From Paracoccaceae bacterium (GTDB lineage Bacteria > Pseudomonadota > Alphaproteobacteria > Rhodobacterales > Rhodobacteraceae), in assembly GCA_013214575.1 (NCBI GenBank), contig JABSSD010000119.1, forward strand, positions 1 through 64,000: a DNA stretch of 64,000 nucleotides. Direction: 5' to 3'. Position numbers and translations under genes: made by a program. The notes beneath the pieces are model-generated. The model was not told the origin of the DNA. It saw only the letters and a program-made list of their open reading frames with translations, and ran no database searches. Below, piece after piece: positions 25,206 to 33,869 of this stretch; position 1 is the stretch's first letter; each line of letters opens with the position of its first letter.

Positions 25206-26563
25206 TGTCCGACTGGAACAAAAACCTTCCCGAGGCTGCCAAGAGATATCTTGAGGGGCGTCGCCTTGACGAGGTTGAATGCATCGTGTCGGATTTGCCC
25301 GGCATCGCCCGCGGCAAGGCCGTGCCGGCGTCAAAATTCGCCCGACAGGATTATTTCCACCTGCCCGACAGCGTCTTCTATCAGACCATCACCGGAGATT
25401 GGGGCGAGGCCGCAGGCGACGATGGATTTATCGAAAGGGATATGGTGCTGCGCCCCGACATGTCCACCGCCACCGCCGCGCCCTGGACCGGCGACTGGAC
25501 CCTGCAGGTTATCCACGATGCCTTTGACAGCGCCGGCGAGCCGATCCCATTTTCTCCGCGCAACGTCCTGAAACGGGTGGTTGATCTTTATACTGCCAAG
25601 GGTTGGAAACCCATTGTGGCGCCGGAAATGGAATTTTTCCTGGTGGCGCGCAACACCGACCCCTTGCAGGAAATCAAACCGATGATGGGCCGCTCGGGCC
25701 GCCCGGCCGCCGCCCGCCAGGCCTACTCAATGACCGCAGTGGATGAATTTGGCCCGGTGATCGACGACATCTACGACTTTGCCGAGGCGCAGGGGTTTGA
25801 GATCGACGGCATCACCCAGGAGGGCGGCGCCGGCCAATTGGAAATCAATCTGGTGCATGGCGACCCGATCAAGCTGGCGGATGAGGTGTTCTATTTCAAG
25901 AGGCTGATCCGCGAAGCGGCGCTGCGGCACGATTGTTATGCCACCTTCATGGCCAAGCCGATCGCCAACGAACCGGGATCGGCCATGCATATCCACCACT
26001 CGATCCTCGACATTGAAACCGGCGAGAATATCTTTTCCGGACCGCAGGGCGGCGAGACAGATGCGTTCTATCACTTCATTGGCGGGTTGCAGACCCACCT
26101 GCCCTCGGCGATTGCGGTGCTGGCGCCTTATGTGAATTCCTACCGCCGCTATGTGAAGGATCACGCCGCACCGATCAATCTGAGCTGGGCGCGCGACAAC
26201 CGCACCACCGGCATCCGGGTGCCGCTGTCTGATGCCAAGGGGCGCCGGGTGGAAAACCGCATTGCCGGAATGGATTGCAATCCCTACCTGGGGATCGCCG
26301 CCTCGCTGGCCTGCGGTTACCTGGGACTGGTGGACGAAATCCGCCCCAGCAAACAGTTCAAGGGCGATGCCTATGCCGCGGATGAGGATATCCCACGGGT
26401 GATGGGCGACGCGCTGGATCTGTTCGACAAATCCACCGCGCTGCACCGTATTCTGGGCGCAGATTTTGCCCGGGTCTATTCAATCGTCAAACGAGCCGAA
26501 TATGATGAGTTCCTGCAAGTGATCTCGCCCTGGGAGCGCGAACACCTGCTGCTGAACGTCTGA
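25205..26563 (+). CDS. puuA: Glutamine-synthetase-like gamma-glutamyl-amide ligase 2
   Basis: The 452-residue protein is a second glutamine-synthetase-fold ligase, with APEMEFFLV (about 139), GGAGQLEINLVHGD (about 206), GSAMHIHHS (about 259) and SWARDNRTTGIRVP (about 328). It resembles gamma-glutamylputrescine synthetase more than the first ligase does. Two different ligases in one cluster suggest two amine substrates or a hetero-oligomer. It is translationally coupled to the amidotransferase. Confidence 0.87.
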   Translation: MSDWNKNLPEAAKRYLEGRRLDEVECIVSDLPGIARGKAVPASKFARQDYFHLPDSVFYQTITGDWGEAAGDDGFIERDMVLRPDMSTATAAPWTGDWTLQVIHDAFDSAGEPIPFSPRNVLKRVVDLYTAKGWKPIVAPEMEFFLVARNTDPLQEIKPMMGRSGRPAAARQAYSMTAVDEFGPVIDDIYDFAEAQGFEIDGITQEGGAGQLEINLVHGDPIKLADEVFYFKRLIREAALRHDCYATFMAKPIANEPGSAMHIHHSILDIETGENIFSGPQGGETDAFYHFIGGLQTHLPSAIAVLAPYVNSYRRYVKDHAAPINLSWARDNRTTGIRVPLSDAKGRRVENRIAGMDCNPYLGIAASLACGYLGLVDEIRPSKQFKGDAYAADEDIPRVMGDALDLFDKSTALHRILGADFARVYSIVKRAEYDEFLQVISPWEREHLLLNV

Positions 26564-26645
26564 GACTGGCCCGCCACCGCGCGCCCGGGGAGTTAGGGCC
26601 CAGTGTTGGGGCCAGCCCGGGGCCGGGCCTGTGCCGGGGCGGTGG

Positions 26646-26674
26646 CGATTTGAGTATTTTTGGCAAAAAGAAAC
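26646..26674 (+). repeat. AT-rich 3' motif, variant I (copy f)
   Basis: GAGTATTTTTGGCAAAAAGA lies about 85 bases after the ligase-2 stop, in the same orientation and directly after a G+C-rich stretch that can pair (GCCACCGC with GCGGTGGC). Confidence 0.65.
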
Positions 26675-26722
26675 ATTCGGGGCCCGATGCAACGGAGCCG
26701 CCAAGTGAACCAGGGTGACAAA

Positions 26723-28033
26723 ATGGCTTTAAACCTGCTGCACAGCAATGATCGTTATGGCCTGTACCCGGACAGTTGGTACGCCGCCACCGCCAACAGG
26801 CTGGCGCCTTTTGGGAGTTTGAACGGCGATGTTCGGGCTGATGTCTGCATCGTTGGAGCTGGTTATACAGGACTGTCAGCCGCGCTGCATCTGGCCGAGG
26901 CCGGGCTGAGCGTGGTGCTGCTGGAGGCGCATCGGGTGGGCTTTGGCGCCTCGGGGCGCAATGGCGGCCAGCTGGGCAGCGGCCAGCGGCTGGATCAGCA
27001 GGGGCTGGAAGCGCTGATGGGGGACCCAGAGGCCGCAAAACTGTGGCAGTTGGGCGAACAGGCCAAGGATCTGGTCAAGGGCCTGATCCAGCGTCATCAG
27101 ATCAAATGTGATTTGAAGCCCGGTGTGGCCTGGACCGGCTCCAGCGCCGCAGAGGTCGCATATCTGCAGGGCTACGGACACCATCTGCAGGACCGCTATG
27201 GCTATGGTGATCTGGATATTCTGGATCAGCAGGCCTGCCATCAGATCTGTCCCTCCCCGGCCTATCATGGCGGCATTCTCGATCACGGGGCGGCGCATCT
27301 GCATCCGCTGAATTATGCGCTGGGACTGGCACAGGCTGCGGCTGCGGCCGGGGCGCGGATTTATGAGCAGAGCGAGGTTCTGGACATTGAACCCGGCGCT
27401 CAGGTCAAGCTGCGCACAGAGCACGGTTCCCTCACTGCCGATCACCTGATCCTGGCCTGCAACGGCTATCTCGGCGGGCTCAACTCTCAGGTTGCCGCCC
27501 GGGTCATGCCCATCAACAACTTCATCGTCGCCACCGAGCCGCTGGGCGATGAGGCCGCCAGGGTATTGGCGCAGGACGTGGCGGTGGCAGACAGCAAGTT
27601 TGTGGTCAATTATTTCCGGCTCAGCGCCGACAAACGGCTGCTGTTTGGCGGCGGCGAGAGCTATGGCTATAAGTTCCCGGCAAACATCGAAGCGGTGGTG
27701 CGCAAACCGATGACCCAAATCTTTCCGCATCTGCGCGATGTCAAAATCGATTACGCTTGGGGCGGCACCTTGGGTATTACCATGAAGCGGATGCCCTATC
27801 TGGCGCGTCTTTCGGCCAATATCCTGTCTGCCTCCGGGTACTCGGGCCACGGCGTCGGAACTGCCACCCATGCCGGCCAGCTGATGGCACTGGCGATACA
27901 GGGTCAGGCCGAGGGCTTTGAGACCATGGCCCGGGTTCCGGCCCCGGCGTTCCCCGGCGGCGCCAGCCTGCGCTCGCCACTGCTGGTTCTGGCCATGACC
28001 TGGTACGCGCTGCGCGACCGGCTTGGAGTCTGA
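26723..28033 (+). CDS. puuB: FAD-dependent oxidoreductase, gamma-glutamylputrescine oxidase type
   Basis: The 436-residue D-amino-acid-oxidase-fold enzyme begins with a PDSWYAATAN segment, followed by the dinucleotide-binding VCIVGAGYTGLSAALHLAE (about 35-53) and ASGRNGGQ (about 77), characteristic of the PuuB/OrdL group. The C-terminal SGYSGHGV (about 371) binds the FAD. It should oxidise the amine end of a gamma-glutamylated amine to an aldehyde, releasing ammonia and peroxide. I chose ATG 26723; an upstream TTG would fall inside the AT-rich motif. The aldehyde dehydrogenase expected next is not in the window. Confidence 0.87.
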   Translation: MALNLLHSNDRYGLYPDSWYAATANRLAPFGSLNGDVRADVCIVGAGYTGLSAALHLAEAGLSVVLLEAHRVGFGASGRNGGQLGSGQRLDQQGLEALMGDPEAAKLWQLGEQAKDLVKGLIQRHQIKCDLKPGVAWTGSSAAEVAYLQGYGHHLQDRYGYGDLDILDQQACHQICPSPAYHGGILDHGAAHLHPLNYALGLAQAAAAAGARIYEQSEVLDIEPGAQVKLRTEHGSLTADHLILACNGYLGGLNSQVAARVMPINNFIVATEPLGDEAARVLAQDVAVADSKFVVNYFRLSADKRLLFGGGESYGYKFPANIEAVVRKPMTQIFPHLRDVKIDYAWGGTLGITMKRMPYLARLSANILSASGYSGHGVGTATHAGQLMALAIQGQAEGFETMARVPAPAFPGGASLRSPLLVLAMTWYALRDRLGV

Positions 28034-28170
28034 GCCGAGCAGAGATGCCCAAGGCCACCGCCAATAGCTGGGTGGCATTCTGACCAAACCCGCTGGCCGC
28101 TCAGAAATCCCTTGGCAGCTGCGCCCCATTGTTTTACTTATTCCAAAGATTAAATTCAGGATTTTGAAAT

Positions 28171-29379
28171 ATGACGCAGGTTCCTAACGTCCATGCCGCC
28201 GAACCGATCCCCGATGCCGCCCGTGAGGCCATCGATGCGCTGATGGCCTCCGGTGATCTGTTTCGCTATACCGCGTCGCAGGATGCGCCTGTGGCCCTGC
28301 TGGAGCAGGAATTTGCCGAGCTGCTGGGCAGCAAATACGCCCTGGCGGTGTCCTCCTGTTCTGCGGCGCTGTTCCTGTCGCTCAAGGCGCTGGATCTGCC
28401 CCGCGACGCGCGCGTGCTGATCCCTGGCTTTACCTTTGCGGCGGTTCCCTCTGCGGTGGTGCATGCGGGCTGCACCCCCATCCTCTGCGAAGTCGACGAC
28501 ACCTACCGCATCAATCTGGCCGATTTCGAAGCCAAGCTGGGCCAGGATATCGCTGCCGTTTTGATCAGCCATATGCGCGGCCATACCTCGGATATGGATG
28601 CCATCCTGGCGCTCTGCGAGGCCCGCGACATTCCGGTGCTTGAGGATGCGGCGCATTCTCTGGGCACCACCTGGAACACCCGCAACATCGGCACCCTTGG
28701 CTGCATCGGCTGCTTTTCGTTTCAGTCCTACAAGATGATCAACGCCGGCGAAGGCGGTATCCTGATCACCGATGATGCCGATCTGGTGGCCCGTGCGGTG
28801 ATCATGTCCGGCGCCTATGAACACAATTGGCAAAAACACAAAGGCCCCCGGGGCGACAACTCTGCCGACCTGGCGCAGGCCTTTGCCAAATGGCAGAACC
28901 AACTGCCGCTGTATAACCTGCGGATGAGCAACCTGTCGGCGGCGGTGATCCGTCCCCAGTTGCCCGAGCTGATGCGCCGGGTCCGCGATGGCCGCGTCAA
29001 TCACGACTATGTGGCCGAGCGGCTGAACAGCTCGCCTGCCCTGCATGTGCCACCGCCGCTGGGGCCTGAGGTCCGCGCCCCGGATTCGATCCAGTTCAAC
29101 CTGGTCGACATGAGCGCGCAAGAGGTCGAGGCCTTTGCGGCGGCAACCGAGGCACGTGGCGTCAAGGTGCAAATCTTTGGCCTGTCCCGCGACAATGCGC
29201 GCGCCTTTTGGAACTGGCAGTTCCTGGCCGACCTGCCCGAGCTACCGCAAACCCGCGCCATGCTGATGAAGGCCTGCGACGTGCGCCTGCCGGTGCGGTT
29301 GAAACAGGCCGAACTAGACGTGATTGCCGATATCCTGCTCGCCGCCGCCGCTGAGGCAACAAACCGCGCCGCCGCATAA
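28171..29379 (+). CDS. DegT/DnrJ/EryC1-family PLP aminotransferase
   Basis: The 402-residue enzyme shows the sugar-aminotransferase fold: VSSCSAALFLSLKAL (about 60-74), VLIPGFTFAAVPSAV (about 82), EDAAHSLG (about 158), and FQSYKMINAGEGG with the PLP lysine at 188. Members usually transfer an amino group to a keto-sugar nucleotide, though some act on other ketones. No sugar-nucleotide genes are adjacent. It is not the class III aminotransferase of the Puu pathway, so a link with the upstream cluster is unproven. Confidence 0.85.
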   Translation: MTQVPNVHAAEPIPDAAREAIDALMASGDLFRYTASQDAPVALLEQEFAELLGSKYALAVSSCSAALFLSLKALDLPRDARVLIPGFTFAAVPSAVVHAGCTPILCEVDDTYRINLADFEAKLGQDIAAVLISHMRGHTSDMDAILALCEARDIPVLEDAAHSLGTTWNTRNIGTLGCIGCFSFQSYKMINAGEGGILITDDADLVARAVIMSGAYEHNWQKHKGPRGDNSADLAQAFAKWQNQLPLYNLRMSNLSAAVIRPQLPELMRRVRDGRVNHDYVAERLNSSPALHVPPPLGPEVRAPDSIQFNLVDMSAQEVEAFAAATEARGVKVQIFGLSRDNARAFWNWQFLADLPELPQTRAMLMKACDVRLPVRLKQAELDVIADILLAAAAEATNRAAA

Positions 29380-29395
29380 GCGCCCCATTGGCGGC

Positions 29396-30322
29396 TCAGC
29401 GTGACCATGCCTCCAAGGATAGGCCTGACATCTCCCCCACCGCCCGCCGCTCCTGCTGATAGTGGTCCGCAAGGGCGTGGCGGGTGCTGTCCAGCAACAG
29501 CGGCATCGGCGATGTTGCTGCCTCAACCCGGCGCCGCACAAATGTCGCAAATGATCTGGGCAGGCAGTGCTTCAGCCGCTTCTGTAGCGGCCCGGGGTGG
29601 TGAATATGGCGGCTGATCCAGGGCCAGGCTGGCAGGCCGACCAGCGTCGAGGAGACATTGACCCGCCGGTTTTGCGGCATCGAACAGGGCGGCAAACCAA
29701 GATGCCGACACAGGCGGTGCCAACAGGTCTCTGGCGCCGACTGAAGCGCCTCAAAAGCTAGAAACAGGATTTGATGTTGCTCAAAGACATCCAGGTACCG
29801 CGCTATCTGTGCCCCGTAACAGCCATTCACCCGATAGCCATGACCCCAGCTCCAGCCCTGCCGCAGCTGCCACTCCTCGGCCAGAAGCGCGGCTTCAAAA
29901 CTGGCAAGCGGCTCTATGCCGTCTCGGCGATGCTGCAGGAATTGCGAAAAGGCCCGCGACACCGGATCCCGCAGCAGGATGACTATTCTGGCATCCGGTC
30001 GCGTCTCGGCAATACGCCCCGCCGCCTCAGCGTCGATCAGATAGATCGGCGACACATCCCCGGAAAGCCTGCCCTCCATTGGCTCATACAGCCGGTAATA
30101 CGCCTGGGCAGTTGTGGTGATTTCGGCCACATAATCCGGATCATAAGGCCCCCTGCGCGGCACCGCCGAGCGGCCGGAATAGGCAAAAAATCCCGGTTCC
30201 TTCACGGTCGGCAAAAACACGTCTGGATGGCGCCGCAACCAGCTCCACAGGGCCGTTGTTCCCGACCGAGCGGCGCCCACAACGTAAAACGCAGGCGCCA
30301 TGTCCAGACCAGAGTTCGCCAT
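29396..30322 (-). CDS. PAPS-dependent sulfotransferase family protein
   Basis: The 308-residue protein has the 5'-phosphosulfate-binding loop YVVGAARSGTTALWSWL (about 10-26) and a 3'-phosphate-binding region ARIVILLRDPVSRAFSQF (about 110-127). These define cytosolic-type sulfotransferases, which move sulfate from PAPS to a hydroxyl or amino group. I set the start at 30322, with GGGAG upstream; 23 extra residues are possible. It is convergent with the DegT gene, with only 16 bases between stops. The acceptor is unknown. Confidence 0.85.
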   Translation of the reverse strand: MANSGLDMAPAFYVVGAARSGTTALWSWLRRHPDVFLPTVKEPGFFAYSGRSAVPRRGPYDPDYVAEITTTAQAYYRLYEPMEGRLSGDVSPIYLIDAEAAGRIAETRPDARIVILLRDPVSRAFSQFLQHRRDGIEPLASFEAALLAEEWQLRQGWSWGHGYRVNGCYGAQIARYLDVFEQHQILFLAFEALQSAPETCWHRLCRHLGLPPCSMPQNRRVNVSSTLVGLPAWPWISRHIHHPGPLQKRLKHCLPRSFATFVRRRVEAATSPMPLLLDSTRHALADHYQQERRAVGEMSGLSLEAWSR

Positions 30323-30473
30323 CACAGCCGCCGCTCCCTTATTGCATCCCCAAAGAATATAGGGGCTGCGCCAAAGGACTGTCTGACGCAAATGGGTAGC
30401 GGACCAGCGCCTTGGTCACAGGATCTACCCGTCAGGGTCATCCGCCAGCGTCATAGCGGCGACCGATGACCCT

Positions 30474-30500
30474 GTGTAGGGTGCGTGCTTGCACGCACCA
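30474..30500 (+). repeat. GC-rich palindromic repeat, copy 4
   Basis: A complete copy with the perfect core GTGCGTGCTTGCACGCAC lies 12 bases beyond the phaR stop, between phaR and the sulfotransferase gene. Confidence 0.85.
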
Positions 30501-30511
30501 TTCGCAAAGGG

Positions 30512-31057
30512 CTACTTCAGCTTTGACAGCTTGTCCTGTAGTTCAGCTAGTTGTTTTTTGATATCATCCAGATCTTCGCTACCGCGAGGGGCGGGCTTTT
30601 CCTCAGCCTGTGCCATGCCGGACCAACCACCCCCCATCGCCTTCAGAAACGCTTCCTGCTGGGCCTTCATCGCCTCAAACCCCGGGATTTGCGACAGCGG
30701 GTTTATCGCCGACAGGTTCTCGGCCATTTTGGACTGGCTGTCGCGCAGCATCTCAAATGAGCTGGTCAGGAATTGCGGCATCACCCCGCCGCCGGGCACC
30801 ATGTAGCTGCGCACCAGATCGTTCAGCACATCTACCGGCAGCACGTTCTCGCCCCGGCTTTCATGTTCAGCGATGATCTGCAAAAGATACTGTCGCGTCA
30901 GGTCATCGCCAGACTTCAAATCAATGATCTGAACCTCACGATTGGCCCGGATAAAACCGGCAATATCTTCCAGCGTGACATAGTCGCTGGTCTCGGTATT
31001 ATACAGCCGACGGCTTGCATAACGCTTGATTAGCAAGGGTTTATCCTTTTCCGCCAT
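30512..31057 (-). CDS. phaR: PhaR, polyhydroxyalkanoate synthesis repressor
   Basis: The 181-residue protein has the PHB/PHA accumulation regulator DNA-binding domain at the N-terminus (LLIKRYASRRLYNTETSDYV, about 8-27) followed by the PHB_acc segments and an acidic, coiled C-terminus. PhaR represses phaP and its own gene and is released by binding to nascent polyhydroxybutyrate granules. The start at 31057 has GGGAG seven bases ahead. Sites matching its reported recognition sequence occur before phaP and phaC. Confidence 0.94.
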   Translation of the reverse strand: MAEKDKPLLIKRYASRRLYNTETSDYVTLEDIAGFIRANREVQIIDLKSGDDLTRQYLLQIIAEHESRGENVLPVDVLNDLVRSYMVPGGGVMPQFLTSSFEMLRDSQSKMAENLSAINPLSQIPGFEAMKAQQEAFLKAMGGGWSGMAQAEEKPAPRGSEDLDDIKKQLAELQDKLSKLK

Positions 31058-31262
31058 GTCAATTCTCCCGGCAAATGATGCATTGCAGCAAAGCCTATGC
31101 GAGCGCAGCACAAAAAGATAGCATTGTGCTGTCCCACGGGCATTTTCTTCCGCTTGCAAAATCCAGCTTCTGATCACCCTGCGCGGCCTCCTGACGGCGC
31201 TCGAACGACGGCTGTTCAAAACAGGATCGCCGATGGCACGCCGCCTGCCCCACAAACGCAAA

Positions 31263-31288
31263 ACGGGCAGGTCTTTCGACCTGCCCGT
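31263..31288 (-). terminator. Rho-independent terminator of phaP
   Basis: ACGGGCAGGTC and GACCTGCCCGT form a perfect 11-bp stem with a four-base loop. On the minus strand it is followed by TTTTGCGTTT, 50 bases beyond the phaP stop. Confidence 0.85.
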
Positions 31289-31338
31289 CACCGCGAGAGC
31301 ACCTAGAGGGAGGAGCCGGTGCCGCGCGCGTGTATCTC

Positions 31339-31782
31339 TTACTTGGTGGTGGCTTTCTTGGCTGCGGTGGTCACATCGTCAGTGGCCTTTTTAACAGCAG
31401 CCGAAGCCTCTTCGCTGATGTCTTTGCCAGCGGCCATCATCAACTCGACGGTGTCCATCTGGACCTTCTTGGCGATCTCGGCAAAGGCAGCCATGTTTTC
31501 AGCCGCAACTTCAGCCGAGGCGCTGGCGAAATCGGTGAACGACTTGGCAAAATCAGCCGGATCAGCCTGGCCTGTCGACATGCCACCCAGCTTGGCCAGA
31601 GTTTCCTTGGCCCATTTGCTGGACACTTCGGCGGATTTCTCAGCCGCACCCAAAGCAACACTCGACAGTTTTTCGTTCAGCGCGGCGGTGTTCTTAAAGG
31701 CATCGCCCATGTTGGAGGTGTCGACCGGAAATGCACCCATCATGTCTTTCATGGCGGCGGTAAAGTCTTGGTTCATAGCCAT
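31339..31782 (-). CDS. phaP: PhaP, phasin
   Basis: The 147-residue, Ala/Lys-rich, mostly helical protein matches the phasin_2 family, with residues about 35-110 forming the amphipathic core. Phasins coat polyhydroxyalkanoate granules, and fix their number and size. Codon use is strongly biased and a strong terminator follows, as expected for a highly expressed gene. Two PhaR-type operators lie in the promoter region at 31851-31891. Confidence 0.92.
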   Translation of the reverse strand: MAMNQDFTAAMKDMMGAFPVDTSNMGDAFKNTAALNEKLSSVALGAAEKSAEVSSKWAKETLAKLGGMSTGQADPADFAKSFTDFASASAEVAAENMAAFAEIAKKVQMDTVELMMAAGKDISEEASAAVKKATDDVTTAAKKATTK

Positions 31783-31850
31783 AGTTCCAAATCCTCAATG
31801 TGCCGCCGTCGGGACCATCCCGCCTGCTCAGCATGAGAACTATATACTTT

Positions 31851-31861
31851 CTGCACCGCAG
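31851..31861. promoter_or_regulatory. PhaR-type operator 1 upstream of phaP
   Basis: CTGC-ACC-GCAG matches CTGC-N3-GCAG, the recognition sequence reported for Paracoccus denitrificans PhaR. It lies 69 bases before the phaP start. Confidence 0.65.
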
Positions 31862-31880
31862 CATTTCAAGATAAATATTG

Positions 31881-31891
31881 CTGCAGTGCAG
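31881..31891. promoter_or_regulatory. PhaR-type operator 2 upstream of phaP
   Basis: CTGC-AGT-GCAG is a second exact match to CTGC-N3-GCAG, 30 bases from operator 1 (close to three helical turns), so dimers could bind side by side. Confidence 0.65.
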
Positions 31892-31915
31892 AAAATCTCC
31901 GCAAAACGAATAGTT

Positions 31916-33727
31916 TCAGCGCCTTGCATTGAGCTTTACATAGGTTCCCGGAGCCAGTGCCAGCGGTGGATGATCCGAATCACCCGGTTGCCGCGCCGTG
32001 ACCTGCTTGCCAGACCGCTTTTTCAGCCAGCTTTGCCAGCGCGGCCACCACGACCCTTCGTTAAAGTCTGCGCCCTTAAACCAATCGTCGGCGCTCAACT
32101 TCAGGTCGGCATTGGTGTAGTGACCATATTTCTTCTTGCTCGGCGGGTTGATGATGCCGGCGATATGACCAGACTGCGACACGATAAAGCTCTTGCTGCG
32201 CGAGCCCATCTGCTGGACCCCCTGATAGCAGGCTTTCCAGGCCGCGATGTGGTCGGTTTCGCAGGTGATGGACATCAGCGGAACATCGACCTCGCTCAGG
32301 TGCAACCGATGCCCCATCAGCTCAAACCCGTCACCGGCAAACTCGTTGCGCTGACACAGCCCGCGCAGATACTGCACCGCCATCTTGGCCGGCAGGTTGG
32401 CGCCATCGCCATTCCAGTACAGCAGATCAAACGCCGGCGGCGTCTGCCCCATCATATAGCTGCGGATGGCCGGTGCGTAGACCAGATCGTTTGAGCGCAG
32501 GAACGAGAAGGTGCGCGCCATGATATAAGACCGCAACAGACCAACCTCACCCACCTCAGCCTCAATCCCGTCAATAAAGTCATCCTGCAGGAACGGGGTG
32601 AATTCCCCCTGATCGCCAAAATCCGTCAGCGCGGTAAAGAAGGTCGCCGATTTCACCGAACTGTCGCCGCGTTGTTTCAACAGCGACAGTGTCAGGCCAA
32701 GGGTGGTGCCGGCGATGCAATAGCCCACCGCATTGACCTGGCTGACCTTGCAAATCTGTTTGACCACATCAAACGCGGTCAGGAAACCCTCCTCAATATA
32801 CGCCTCGATGCCCACATCGGCATAGCTTTCATCGGGATTGACCCAGGAGACCACAAACAGCGTATAGCCCTGCTCGACCACCCATTTGATCAGGCTGTTC
32901 TGCGCCTTCAGATCCAGAATGTAGAACTTGTTGATCCAGGGCGGGAACAGCACGATCGGGATCTCACAGACCGTTTCAGTAGTCGGGCTGTATTGGATCA
33001 ACTCCATCATCCGGTTGCGATAGACAACCTCGCCCTCAGAGGTGGCGATATTCACCCCCAGCTCAAAGGCGCTTTCATCGGCCAGCTTCACTATCAGCTC
33101 GCCGTTATTTGCCTCCAGATCCGCCACCAGGTTTTCCAGCCCGTCAATCAGCGACTGGCCTTCGGTCTCCACCGCTTTTTCCAGCGCATCCGGGTTGGTG
33201 GCGAGAAAATTGGTCGGCGCCATCAGGTCTACGATCTGATCGGCGAAATACCCAAGCCGGGTCTTGTCGATACCCTCCAGATCGTCCACCTCCGCCACCG
33301 ATTGGCGGATCGCAGCGGCATTGGTCAGGTATTGCTGCTTGATAAAGTGGAAATAGGGATTGCTCTGCCACATTGGGTTGGCAAACCGGCGATCACCGGG
33401 GCTTGCCCCAGCGCTCCCGGCGCTCCCAGCGCTCTCCGAGGTCGAAACCTGTTGCGCTTCGGCAAAATTCATCACCGATTTGCCCCAGAATTCAATCTGT
33501 TGCTCCAACAGCCGGGCCGGATTTTGCGCCGCCTCTGCCCAATATGCAGTTGCTGCACGTGCAAACAGATCTTGATTCGGACCATCCAAAGCCGCGTTAT
33601 GTGGCTTTTTACGGGCCATCACTTCGATCAATCGCTGAGAGAGAACCTCAACATAATCCATATTTTTCTTAAGCTTTTCAATGCTATCTGAAGAATACAT
33701 TGGGCCGGTTTCATCGCTAGTTGTCAT
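31916..33727 (-). CDS. phaC: PhaC, class I polyhydroxyalkanoate synthase
   Basis: The 603-residue enzyme polymerises (R)-3-hydroxyacyl-CoA. The modified lipase box is GYCIAGTTLG with the nucleophile Cys337, and VSWVNPDESY (about 294) and SGHIAGIINPP near residue 525 are typical class I signatures. The length fits class I, which works without PhaE or PhaR-type subunits. It is divergent from phaZ. A low-complexity Ser/Ala/Gly stretch near residue 100 interrupts the N-terminal domain and is unlikely to matter. Confidence 0.97.
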   Translation of the reverse strand: MTTSDETGPMYSSDSIEKLKKNMDYVEVLSQRLIEVMARKKPHNAALDGPNQDLFARAATAYWAEAAQNPARLLEQQIEFWGKSVMNFAEAQQVSTSESAGSAGSAGASPGDRRFANPMWQSNPYFHFIKQQYLTNAAAIRQSVAEVDDLEGIDKTRLGYFADQIVDLMAPTNFLATNPDALEKAVETEGQSLIDGLENLVADLEANNGELIVKLADESAFELGVNIATSEGEVVYRNRMMELIQYSPTTETVCEIPIVLFPPWINKFYILDLKAQNSLIKWVVEQGYTLFVVSWVNPDESYADVGIEAYIEEGFLTAFDVVKQICKVSQVNAVGYCIAGTTLGLTLSLLKQRGDSSVKSATFFTALTDFGDQGEFTPFLQDDFIDGIEAEVGEVGLLRSYIMARTFSFLRSNDLVYAPAIRSYMMGQTPPAFDLLYWNGDGANLPAKMAVQYLRGLCQRNEFAGDGFELMGHRLHLSEVDVPLMSITCETDHIAAWKACYQGVQQMGSRSKSFIVSQSGHIAGIINPPSKKKYGHYTNADLKLSADDWFKGADFNEGSWWPRWQSWLKKRSGKQVTARQPGDSDHPPLALAPGTYVKLNARR

Positions 33728-33750
33728 TTTAAGGAATTCCCCTTAATTTT

Positions 33751-33761
33751 CTGCTATGCAG
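33751..33761. promoter_or_regulatory. PhaR-type operator between phaC and phaZ
   Basis: CTGC-TAT-GCAG matches CTGC-N3-GCAG and lies 24 bases before the phaC start in the divergent phaC/phaZ region. It suggests that PhaR also controls the synthase, the depolymerase, or both. Confidence 0.6.
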
Positions 33762-33869
33762 AATAACGTCGCCGTCATGTTACGACAAATCGACGAAAAG
33801 TCCGAGTGGATGAATTCAATCATTCCAATACGCGGGCAGGTACACGGGTAAATTTTTAGGGATACAAGC

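Noticed and set aside
26876-28129. 417-codon open frame antisense to the FAD oxidoreductase
   Set aside because: It is a shadow frame, rich in Gly, Gln, His and Arg, without motifs.
28171-29379. DegT aminotransferase as the missing PuuE step
   Set aside because: PuuE is a class III (fold-type I, GABA-type) aminotransferase. This protein has the DegT/EryC1 signatures and lysine context, so placing it in the putrescine pathway is not supported.
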